From NCBI GenBank assembly GCA_028689145.1, contig JAQTWT010000018.1, positions 1 through 33,422 of the forward strand: 33,422 nt of DNA, in the 5' to 3' direction. The notes under the pieces are model-generated. The model was not told the origin of the DNA. It saw only the letters and a program-made list of their open reading frames with translations, and ran no database searches. Origin of the DNA: Gallionella sp. GTDB taxonomy: Bacteria; Pseudomonadota; Gammaproteobacteria; Burkholderiales; Gallionellaceae. Of the stretch, positions 8,610 through 20,444 are shown piece by piece. Position 1 is the first letter of the stretch. Each line of letters begins with the position of its first letter. Made by a program: the position numbers and the translations under genes.

Positions 8610-8673
8610 TCCGCAGATTGCGCAGATGTACGCAGATTCAAAACCAATCTATTTAATCTGTGTAATCTGCGGA
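8610..8673. repeat. Inverted repeat between argB and the HAD gene
   Basis: Perfect 10-bp arms TCCGCAGATT (8610-8619) and AATCTGCGGA (8664-8673) flank an inner stretch that repeats the GCAGAT/ATCTG theme. The right arm ends 5 bp before the HAD start codon, so a folded leader could affect its translation. It has no T-run and is not a standard terminator. Confidence 0.6.
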
Positions 8674-8678
8674 CGAAT

Positions 8679-9323
8679 ATGATGGTTCGCCCACTGTGGA
8701 TTTTTGACTTGGATAACACGCTGCATGACGCGAGTCCGCACATCTTTCCGCACATCAACCGCAGCATGACGGCCTATTTGCAGCAGTATCTGCAACTGGA
8801 TGAAGCAGCAGCTAACGCGTTGCGCATGCACTACTGGCAGCGCTATGGGGCAACGTTGAGCGGGCTGATGCGTCATCACGGCACCGACCCGAAACATTTT
8901 TTGTGGCATACCCACCAGTTTCCGGAACTGGACCGGATGGTGTTGCGCGAGCCGCGCCTGCGTCATGTGCTAAAGGCATTGCCGGGTAAAAAAGTGGTGT
9001 TTTCCAATGCGCCGCAACACTATGCGCACGCGGTGCTAAAGCTGTTGCGCGTGGCGGATTTGTTCGACGATGTGGTGGCGGTGGAACAGACGCGTTTTCG
9101 CCCCAAGCCGGATCGTTTCGGCTTCCTGCATTTGCTGCGGCGGCATCACATCAGTGCGGCGCAATGCGTGATGGTCGAAGACAGCCTGGAAAATCTGCAA
9201 ACGGCCAAGCGGCTGGGGATGCGCACGGTGTGGGTGAACGCCGGCAACAAAAGCGCGCCGTGTGTGGATGTGAAGATTCGTGATGTGATGCAGTTACCTA
9301 AAATTTTGGGCAGCATAATTTAA
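8679..9323 (+). CDS. HAD-family pyrimidine 5'-nucleotidase-like phosphatase
   Basis: Haloacid dehalogenase superfamily hydrolase of the pyrimidine 5'-nucleotidase (SDT1/PPase-like) subgroup; expected to dephosphorylate nucleoside monophosphates or related small substrates. The 214-residue product has motif I FDLDNTLHD (D10, D12), motif II VFSNAP, a lysine in the RPKPD segment and motif III VMVEDSLENL. A helical cap lies between motifs I and II. Two ATGs (8679 and 8682) are possible and differ by one residue. It follows argB and precedes slmA, as in related genomes, without an obvious functional link. The true substrate cannot be told from sequence. Confidence 0.85.
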   Translation: MMVRPLWIFDLDNTLHDASPHIFPHINRSMTAYLQQYLQLDEAAANALRMHYWQRYGATLSGLMRHHGTDPKHFLWHTHQFPELDRMVLREPRLRHVLKALPGKKVVFSNAPQHYAHAVLKLLRVADLFDDVVAVEQTRFRPKPDRFGFLHLLRRHHISAAQCVMVEDSLENLQTAKRLGMRTVWVNAGNKSAPCVDVKIRDVMQLPKILGSII

Positions 9324-9330
9324 TTACAAA

Positions 9331-9459
9331 CCCTCACCCCCAACCCCTCTCCCGCTTGCGGGATAACCAGCGGCTTGGCTGGCGTTTGTTGCCAGTCTAG
9401 CCGAATGGCTAGGAGTAACATCAGAGGGAATGGGGGAGAGGGTATTTGGGAGAGAGGTA
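9331..9459. repeat. Degenerate CCCTCACCCC-type palindromic repeat upstream of slmA
   Basis: The left part (9331-9362) reads CCCTCACCCCCAACCCCTCT followed by CCCGCTTGCGGGA. The right part (9431-9458) is G/A-rich with GGGGGAGAGGG and GGGAGAGAGG. About 70 bp separate them, including small hairpins such as CTAGCC-GAAT-GGCTAG. It resembles a widespread proteobacterial intergenic repeat, and a compact relative lies inside mfd at 13917. The final GAGAGG serves as the slmA Shine-Dalgarno. Confidence 0.6.
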
Positions 9460-9462
9460 AAT

Positions 9463-10041
9463 ATGGCAAGCAAACCGGGCGAAAGAAAATTACAGATACT
9501 GCAAACCGTGGCGCAGATGCTGGAGCAACCCAAGGGTGAGAAGATCACCACGGCGGCACTGGCGGCCAGACTGGAACTTTCCGAAGCGGCACTGTACCGC
9601 CACTTTGCCAGCAAGGCGCAGATGTTCGAGGGATTGATCGAGTTTATCGAACAGACGGTGTTCGGCCTGATCAACAAGATCACCCAGGAAGAGCAGAGCG
9701 GCTTGCGGCAAGTCGAGGCGATCATGTCGATGCTGCTCGGCTTCGCGCAGAAAAATCGCGGCATGTCGCGGGTGCTGATCGGCGACGCGCTGGTGAACGA
9801 GGACGAACGTTTGCAGCAGCGCATCAACCAGTTGCTGGACCGCATCGAGGCGACGCTGAAGCAATCGTTGCGCATGGCCGCCACGCAGGGCGAAATGGGC
9901 GAAGCGACAGATGTGGGCGCGCACGCCAATTTGCTGGTGTGCTATGTGATCGGCCGCTGGCAGCAATTCGCCAAGAGCGGTTTTACCCGCGACCCGCTGG
10001 CACAATGGTCGGCGCAGTCGGCGATTCTGCTCGGCAAATAA
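9463..10041 (+). CDS. slmA: Nucleoid occlusion factor SlmA (TetR family)
   Basis: DNA-bound inhibitor of FtsZ assembly that protects the nucleoid from septation. The 192-residue product has a TetR helix-turn-helix at about 29-50 (TTAALAARLELSEAALYRHF) followed by SKAQMFEGLIEFIEQTVF, which is close to E. coli SlmA in sequence and length. The frame opens 11 codons earlier at 9430, but the ATG at 9463 has GAGAGG at 9452-9457 and matches the family start MASKPGERK. That ribosome-binding site is supplied by the end of a palindromic repeat. Another TetR function is possible, but the match through the HTH and first core helix is strong. Confidence 0.93.
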   Translation: MASKPGERKLQILQTVAQMLEQPKGEKITTAALAARLELSEAALYRHFASKAQMFEGLIEFIEQTVFGLINKITQEEQSGLRQVEAIMSMLLGFAQKNRGMSRVLIGDALVNEDERLQQRINQLLDRIEATLKQSLRMAATQGEMGEATDVGAHANLLVCYVIGRWQQFAKSGFTRDPLAQWSAQSAILLGK

Positions 10042-10056
10042 TTTCAGGAATTAATC

Positions 10057-11175
10057 ATGATTCTGATTCTCACCTCCAACGCCGACGAACAGTCGCCGGA
10101 ATACCGGCAATTGCTGACCCATCTGGCAACACTGCAAGGCATCCAGACCCGGGTGCATGTCGAACGCGGCAGTGAAAAATCGCTCACGGAAATTTATCTG
10201 GTCGGCAATACCAAGGCGCTGGATATCGGCGAGATGCAGAATCTGCCGTGCGTCGAGCGGGTGGTGCGCGTTTCAGAGGAATACCGCATTCTGGGTCGGC
10301 ACAAGGACGAGCAGCGGCCCACCCATTTTGATTACAACGGTGTGCGCTTCGGTCAGGACACGCTGCATGTGTTCGCCGGATTGTGCGCGGTGGACAACCG
10401 CGAGCATGTCGGGATCATGATGAAAGCGGTGCGCGACAACGGCCAGGTTTGCACGCGCATGGGCGCGTACAAGCCGCGCACCAGCCCATATGCGTTCCAG
10501 GGACACGGCAAGAATTGCCTGCCGTATGTATTCGAGCTGGCGGGCAAATACGGCATCAAGGTGATCGCGATGGAAATAACCCACGAATCGCATCTCGACG
10601 AGATCAACGAGGCGTTGCATCAGACCGGCGAACCGACCGGCGTGATGTTGCAGATCGGCACGCGCAACACGCAGAATTTCGAGCTGCTGAAGATCGTCGG
10701 CAGACAGGCCAAGATGCCGGTGCTGCTCAAACGCGGTTTTGGCATCACCCTGGACGAATCGCTGAATGCCGCAGAATATCTGGCTTCGGAGGGTAACCGC
10801 AACGTGGTGTTCTGCCTGCGCGGCATGAAAACCAACATGGGCGACCCGCACCGCAACTTCGTCGATTTCGCGCACGTGCCGGTGGTGAAACGTCTGACAC
10901 GCATGCCGGTGTGCGTCGATCCGTCGCACTCGGTCGGGTCGCGGCAAGCATCGCCGGACGGCATACTCGACATGATGCATGTCACCGCACAAGGCGTGCT
11001 GGCCGGAGCCAACATGGTGCTGGTGGATTTCCATCCCGCCCCGCCGCAGGCGCTGGTGGACGGCCCGCAAGCCATGCTACTGAAGGAGCTGCCGTATTTT
11101 CTGGAAGATGTGCAAATCGCGCGCGAGGCATATTTGCAACGCGCCGCCCTCGCTGCCCGCTACAATAACGGCTAG
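10057..11175 (+). CDS. aroF: Class I-beta DAHP synthase-like protein (shikimate entry), variant active-site motif
   Basis: Resembles 3-deoxy-D-arabino-heptulosonate 7-phosphate synthases that condense phosphoenolpyruvate and erythrose 4-phosphate. The 372-residue protein has an N-terminal ferredoxin-like domain (about 1-95, MILILTSNADEQ to VVRVSEEYRILGRH), as in the Thermotoga-type regulated enzyme. A TIM barrel follows with GAYKPRTSPYAFQG, QIGTRNTQNFELL, VLLKRGFG, VDPSHSVG and a C-terminal HP-X9-DGPQ segment. The usual AGPCSVE motif is AGLCAVD, keeping the metal cysteine but losing Pro and Glu. The RGGAYKPR motif reads RMGAYKPR. Most other ligands remain, so I expect an aldol-type synthase but am less sure it makes DAHP. 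It lies 15 bp after slmA with AGGAA upstream, and a 20-bp-stem terminator follows. Confidence 0.8.
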   Translation: MILILTSNADEQSPEYRQLLTHLATLQGIQTRVHVERGSEKSLTEIYLVGNTKALDIGEMQNLPCVERVVRVSEEYRILGRHKDEQRPTHFDYNGVRFGQDTLHVFAGLCAVDNREHVGIMMKAVRDNGQVCTRMGAYKPRTSPYAFQGHGKNCLPYVFELAGKYGIKVIAMEITHESHLDEINEALHQTGEPTGVMLQIGTRNTQNFELLKIVGRQAKMPVLLKRGFGITLDESLNAAEYLASEGNRNVVFCLRGMKTNMGDPHRNFVDFAHVPVVKRLTRMPVCVDPSHSVGSRQASPDGILDMMHVTAQGVLAGANMVLVDFHPAPPQALVDGPQAMLLKELPYFLEDVQIAREAYLQRAALAARYNNG

Positions 11176-11182
11176 TTGAAAA

Positions 11183-11228
11183 GCGCCAAGCAAAAGGCCC
11201 GGTTCTCACCGGGCCTTTTGCTTGGCGC
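11183..11228. terminator. Strong bidirectional hairpin terminator
   Basis: A perfect 20-bp stem (11183-11202 with 11209-11228) closes a 6-nt loop. The stem contains an internal CCTTTTG/CAAAAGG stretch. It lies between the plus-strand DAHP synthase gene and the 3' end of the minus-strand Rossmann gene, so it can serve both. Confidence 0.85.
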
Positions 11229-11241
11229 ATCACAGATATTA

Positions 11242-11619
11242 TTAATACCCGGTTTTCCTGCCCGCTATAACCGGCAACGCTTCATCGCTAATCAGCGACC
11301 AGATCACGCGAACAATACTCTCTGACGCTATTACCGTATGCCGGTTGTTGGCCGCGGTAAGCTTTTCCCGTAATTCCTTGCGCACATTAGGCAGACCGGT
11401 CAGTTCAAAAATCACGTCTATTTTGTCGCCAAGGGCGACGATGTCATCAAGGGTTCCCATTTTGATGCCAGCCGCAACCGCCTGAGCTTTTCCGGGCGTG
11501 TCCATTTGTTCTGCCGCATAGGCGAGATTAATCCCCGCCCCCTGCTTGAGCAACATTTCACGCAGTAAGGACGATCCGATTCTTCCCAGACCAATAATGG
11601 CAATATTCTGTTTTTCCAT
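11242..11619 (-). CDS. Small single-domain NAD(P)-binding Rossmann protein, function unknown
   Basis: The 125-residue protein starts with a Rossmann nucleotide-binding motif, IAIIGLGRIGSSLLREML (GXGXXGXXL). It continues with a beta strand containing AYAAEQ and a VIFELTGLPNVRKELREKL segment resembling the end of the coenzyme domain of Gfo/Idh/MocA or homoserine/semialdehyde dehydrogenase-like enzymes. There is no room for a catalytic domain, so it is a free-standing cofactor domain or a sensor-like protein. The ATG at 11619 has a strong AAGGGGGA upstream. It shares a terminator with the convergent DAHP synthase gene and is otherwise isolated. I do not recognise a named family. Confidence 0.7.
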   Translation of the reverse strand: MEKQNIAIIGLGRIGSSLLREMLLKQGAGINLAYAAEQMDTPGKAQAVAAGIKMGTLDDIVALGDKIDVIFELTGLPNVRKELREKLTAANNRHTVIASESIVRVIWSLISDEALPVIAGRKTGY

Positions 11620-11974
11620 GCGTTCCCCCTTAAGTTAATGGATAGCTTCGCGGCCTTTACTGATTCTTGCAATCCCCCTTCGTCCGCAGGGTAGTATAGG
11701 ACGGATTCCGCTATAAATGTGCAACATCAAGTAAGAATTTTGGCTTGAAGCGGATTAGCAAGCCGGCATAGTCAGCGCGAATGCGGAGAAAATCAGAATG
11801 AAAAATTGTTGCACCAATATGACCGGAAGCTTTTAAACAGCTTGAATATTCACCTTAATCTGGTTGACTGATCTAGACTGATTCAATATCATACGAAATA
11901 GCTCAAATATTCTACGACTGCCCGGCTAAGACTGCTTGGCGGGATATTAACCAACGATCAGCGAGGTAAATAAT
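11620..11974. other. Intergenic region between divergent small genes
   Basis: A 355-bp A+T-richer gap between the Rossmann gene (minus strand) and the histone-like gene (plus strand). The only clear signal is the promoter at 11864-11892. I see no credible ORF or hairpin in the rest, though an uncharacterised small RNA cannot be excluded. Confidence 0.6.
11864..11892 (+). promoter_or_regulatory. Predicted sigma-70 promoter of the histone H1-like gene
   Basis: A -35 TTGACT (11864-11869) and -10 TATCAT (11887-11892) are separated by exactly 17 bp. Transcription would start near 11899, giving a leader of about 75 nt before the ATG at 11975. Confidence 0.6.
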
Positions 11975-12370
11975 ATGGCAACACTAAAAGCAAAACCGGC
12001 TACCAAAACAACGGCAGCAGCCAAACCAAAGGCAGTGGCAACCGCAAAAAAGGTAGTCGCAAAAAAGACTCCGGCCGCCGCGGCCAAACCGAAAACGGTT
12101 AAAGCCCCGGCCGTAAAGAAAGCGGCACCTGCTGCAAAAGCCCCGGTAAAAAAGACTGCGCCAGTCAAGTCAGCATCTGCCAAGCCTGCAACTGCAAAGG
12201 CTGAACCAGCCGCAAAGAAAACTGCGACGAAGCCGATGCCAACTCCGGAAGAACGCTATCGCATGGTGGAAACAGCGGCGTACTTTATTGCCGAGCGGCA
12301 TGGCTTTCAGGGCAACTCTGCCGAGCATTGGGCGGAAGCCGAGCAGGAAATCGCGGCAAAACTGCGTTAA
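11975..12370 (+). CDS. Histone H1-like Lys/Ala/Pro-rich protein with C-terminal DUF2934 domain
   Basis: The 131-residue protein has two parts. Residues 1 to about 85 are almost only Lys, Ala, Pro, Thr and Val in AAKP/KKTAP-type repeats, like the tails of bacterial histone H1-like and AlgP proteins that bind DNA by charge. Residues 87-131 (TPEERYRMVETAAYFIAERHGF to AEAEQEIAAKL) form a DUF2934 domain, a short helical module of unknown role. A role as an abundant nucleoid-associated protein is inferred from composition. GAGG lies about 8 bp before the ATG, a good promoter lies upstream and a strong terminator follows, so it is a stand-alone and probably well expressed gene. The low-complexity DNA is prone to length change. 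Confidence 0.85.
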   Translation: MATLKAKPATKTTAAAKPKAVATAKKVVAKKTPAAAAKPKTVKAPAVKKAAPAAKAPVKKTAPVKSASAKPATAKAEPAAKKTATKPMPTPEERYRMVETAAYFIAERHGFQGNSAEHWAEAEQEIAAKLR

Positions 12371-12385
12371 CCGGTTCGTTATCCG

Positions 12386-12419
12386 AAAAACCGCACAGCG
12401 AAAGCCGTGCGGTTTTTTT
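12386..12419 (+). terminator. Rho-independent terminator of the histone H1-like gene
   Basis: An 11-bp stem AAAAACCGCAC/GTGCGGTTTTT (12386-12396 with 12407-12417) is followed by further T residues, 15 bp after the stop codon. Confidence 0.9.
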
Positions 12420-12592
12420 ATCGCCCCCAACAATAATTACGGAAGCATTTAAAAAAACCTAAAGTTTTTCAAAACGATTCCGATAATCAGGGTGGCCGCA
12501 GTTGATCCAGCGCAAAGCTTCAGGCAGGCAATACGGCATTTCAGCAAGGTTCTCAACCGGGGTTGCGACTCCAATACAGCAGGAGAATTAAA

Positions 12593-12685
12593 ATGAAACA
12601 TCTGAAACAGCAAGCTGACTTTACGATGGTCGAACTGTTCATGATCGCCGTGATCCTGTTCTCGTTGGCCACACTCTTTGCATAA
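12593..12685 (+). CDS. 30-residue prepilin-like micro-ORF
   Basis: ATG at 12593, stop TAA at 12683-12685, with AGGAG at 12581-12585 giving ideal 7-nt spacing. The peptide (MKHLKQQADF then TMVELFMIAV then ILFSLATLFA) has a basic N-terminus, then FTMVEL followed by about 18 hydrophobic residues. This is the layout of a type IV prepilin or pseudopilin N-terminus (cleavage site, Phe+1, Glu+5, hydrophobic helix), but it has Asp in place of the usual Gly at -1 and no globular domain. It may be a pilin-gene remnant, a pilus-associated small membrane protein or a chance ORF. The region 12420-12592 shows no other gene. 12686-12920 also holds none; a -10-like TATAAT at 12875-12880 could serve mfd. Confidence 0.5.
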   Translation: MKHLKQQADFTMVELFMIAVILFSLATLFA

Positions 12686-12920
12686 AGCCTAAGGGAGCTA
12701 AAATAGCCCCTGCCCGCTGGTCATTACACGGGCAAAGCTCAACGAAGTGCTGTGGTTTGCTGGGATTTTGGCGTTTTCCGGAAAAGACACGCGCTTCGAC
12801 ATGCATCATCCATCCGGCTTCGCGCTTTGCAGAAGCTCTGCTCTGCATCACTAAAACGATAGCCCGTCGTTTCCCTTATAATTCGCCCCCCTTATTAGTC
12901 CCGTTCCCGGCTGTTCCCCC

Positions 12921-16367
<3,447 letters not shown>

Positions 16368-16379
16368 GCGCGGATTCAT

Positions 16380-16518
16380 CCTAAAGAACGCAGTTGACGG
16401 GTATGTAGGTGCGAATTCATTCGCATGAACAATGCCTTAAGTGCGAATAAATTCGCACCTACACAAACCACGTAACGTTTGAATTTTTGAGGCGTTCACC
16501 TTCAACTGTGTTTATAGG
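16380..16518 (-). repeat. ~140-bp REP/MITE-like element, copy 1 (inverted orientation)
   Basis: The core (16405-16462) consists of two facing hairpins beginning GTAGGTGCGAAT and ending ATTCGCACCTAC. The outer ends, CCTAAAGAACGCAGTTG (16380-16396) and CAACTGTGTTTATAGG (16503-16518), form imperfect terminal inverted repeats. Read in reverse it aligns with the copies at 22111 and 32384. It lies between the convergent 3' ends of mfd and the EAL/GGDEF gene and encodes nothing visible. Confidence 0.8.
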
Positions 16519-16571
16519 TTCATCTCAAATAATTAGTAAGCGAAGACTTACCAACCCGCGCCAGATGCCTG

Positions 16572-18245
16572 CTAAAGCGCCGGCAGACCATCGCGTAGCA
16601 TGGCGGCAAACTCCTCAGCGGGCAGGGCTTTGCTGTAGTAAAAACCCTGCACCAGATCGCAACCATGCTCCCGCAGAAAATCCACCTGCTCGATTTCTTC
16701 CGCTCCCTCGGCAACAATCTCCAGATTAAGTCCGCGTGACATCCCGATGATGGCACGGGCAATCTCGGCGGTCTGCGAGTTACTCTGCACGTCGGCAATA
16801 AAAGCGCGGTCTATCTTCAAAGTGGTGACCGGAAAACTGCTCAAATAACTCAAACTTGAATAGCCGGTGCCGAAGTCGTCGATGGAAAGCGAAACACCCA
16901 ACCGGCGCAAATCTTCCATGCGCGCCACGATTGCCGCAATATCTCCCATCAGCATACTCTCGGTAATTTCCAGCTCAAGCCAGCGTGGCTCCAGTCCGGT
17001 TCGAGCCAGTATATCCTCCACCGAGGAAACAAAATTCCGGTTGCGAAACTGCCGCGCGGATACATTAACCGACGCGCACACCGGAGGAAGCCCGTCTGCC
17101 TGCCAGCGATAGTTCTGCGCACAGGTTTCTTCCAGCACCCATTGTCCGATCTGCTCGATCAGCCCGCTCTCCTCGGCCACCGGAATAAACTCGCCGGGCG
17201 AAATCAAGCCGCGTTCCGGATCCCGCCAGCGCACCAGTGCTTCCATGCCCGCCACCCGCCTGTTATTGACATCAATCTTCGGCTGATAATAAACAAGGAA
17301 CTCGCGATTGATCAACGCCCGGCGAATACTGCTCTCCACATCCAGCCGGTGACGCGCCCGCATATTCATCTCGCTGGAAAAAAACTGGCAACGGTCGCGT
17401 CCGCCCTGCTTGGCATGATACAGAGCCACGGTGGCATTCTTAATCAGTTCCTCAGGGCTGCTGCCGTCAGCAGGATAGATGCTGGCCCCGACCGAGCAGG
17501 TGATAACCACATCCTTCTGGTCTTCCAGCGAAAACGGCTGTTTCAACGCATGCAAAACCTTCTCGGTCAGCAGCACACTGTCGTCGAGAGCGGCAATCTG
17601 CATGACAAAAGCAAATTGGTCGCCCCCGAGTCGCGCCAGCGTATCGCTAGTGCGTACACACGGGCGCAGCCTCTCGGTAACATCGCGCAGAATCTGGTTG
17701 CCCGCAGCCTCGCCCAGCACATCGTTGACTTCGCGAAAGCGATCAACACCCGCCAGCATAATCAATGCCAATTTATTGCCGCGCTGCGCATCATGCAAGG
17801 TTTGCTCGACGCGATCGACAAACAGGTGGCGATTGGGCAATCCGGTCAAATCATCGAAGCCCTCACGCTGTTCATGCGAGCCGGTTACAAACGGGCGCAG
17901 GATAGCAACACATCCGGTTGCCCTGCCGTTCTCGATGACCGGCTCGACGGTCAACTCCCACGGAGCGGCATGGCCCTGCAGAATCATCGGCCCCTTGCGC
18001 ACCCCACCGGCAGAAAGTGCTTCCCTGACAAGGCTTGCCACAAACGGCTGCCCCGCAATATCGCCGAGCCGCTCCACAGGCTGCCCCACCAATTTGAATG
18101 CGGGGAAACCCGTAGCGACATCAAACATCTTGCTTACGCGCACGATAACGCCATCGTGACCGGTCACAAAAACCGGCTCACCGATCGTCGCCATGAGCGT
18201 ATCAAACAATGATTCTTTGTTGACCATATCCGTGTCGGTCGCCAT
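16572..18245 (-). CDS. PAS-GGDEF-EAL protein, probably a c-di-GMP phosphodiesterase
   Basis: The 557-residue protein has an N-terminal PAS-like domain (about 10-120), a GGDEF domain (about 130-290) and an EAL domain (about 305-550). The diguanylate cyclase signature is degenerate: RLGGDQF at 205-211, with Gln in place of the catalytic Glu. The EAL domain looks complete: EALVRW (335-340), NVSARQF, LELEITES, IDDFGTGYSSL, LKID, AEGAE and LVQGFYYSKAL. I therefore infer c-di-GMP hydrolysis, with the GGDEF part regulatory. No transmembrane segment or signal peptide is seen, so it is cytosolic and probably senses through the PAS domain. The ATG at 18245 was chosen; one at 18227 is possible. It lies about 50 bp downstream of dapB on the same strand. 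Confidence 0.93.
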   Translation of the reverse strand: MATDTDMVNKESLFDTLMATIGEPVFVTGHDGVIVRVSKMFDVATGFPAFKLVGQPVERLGDIAGQPFVASLVREALSAGGVRKGPMILQGHAAPWELTVEPVIENGRATGCVAILRPFVTGSHEQREGFDDLTGLPNRHLFVDRVEQTLHDAQRGNKLALIMLAGVDRFREVNDVLGEAAGNQILRDVTERLRPCVRTSDTLARLGGDQFAFVMQIAALDDSVLLTEKVLHALKQPFSLEDQKDVVITCSVGASIYPADGSSPEELIKNATVALYHAKQGGRDRCQFFSSEMNMRARHRLDVESSIRRALINREFLVYYQPKIDVNNRRVAGMEALVRWRDPERGLISPGEFIPVAEESGLIEQIGQWVLEETCAQNYRWQADGLPPVCASVNVSARQFRNRNFVSSVEDILARTGLEPRWLELEITESMLMGDIAAIVARMEDLRRLGVSLSIDDFGTGYSSLSYLSSFPVTTLKIDRAFIADVQSNSQTAEIARAIIGMSRGLNLEIVAEGAEEIEQVDFLREHGCDLVQGFYYSKALPAEEFAAMLRDGLPAL

Positions 18246-18293
18246 TATTTATAACAGCAGAATTGAGCTGCGGGTGTTCTGGAATAGCAATGC

Positions 18294-20286
<1,993 letters not shown>

Positions 20287-20330
20287 AGTCGTACCCCGTT
20301 ATTTCGTAATTCCAATTACCAACCAATACC

Positions 20331-20389
20331 GTAGGGGCGAGATTTATCGCGCCCTGATATTAAAAGGGCGCGATGAATCTCGCCCCTAC
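20331..20389. repeat. GTAGGGGCG-type palindromic element
   Basis: Left arm GTAGGGGCGAGATTTATCGC (20331-20350) continues GCCC. Right arm GGGCGCGATGAATCTCGCCC (20366-20385) continues CTAC to 20389. The arms are near-perfect inverted repeats around about 11 bp. Each arm also folds on its own after a GTAG tetranucleotide, the REP pattern. It lies between recN and bamE, in a gap otherwise empty of genes. Confidence 0.75.
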
Positions 20390-20444
20390 CCAAACCTTCC
20401 GGCTTCAAACGCTTTGTTCGCTAACAAAACTGCCGCATGATACC

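Noticed and set aside
8610..8673. Riboswitch in front of the HAD gene
   Set aside because: Only a simple inverted repeat is visible, with no conserved riboswitch core that I recognise.
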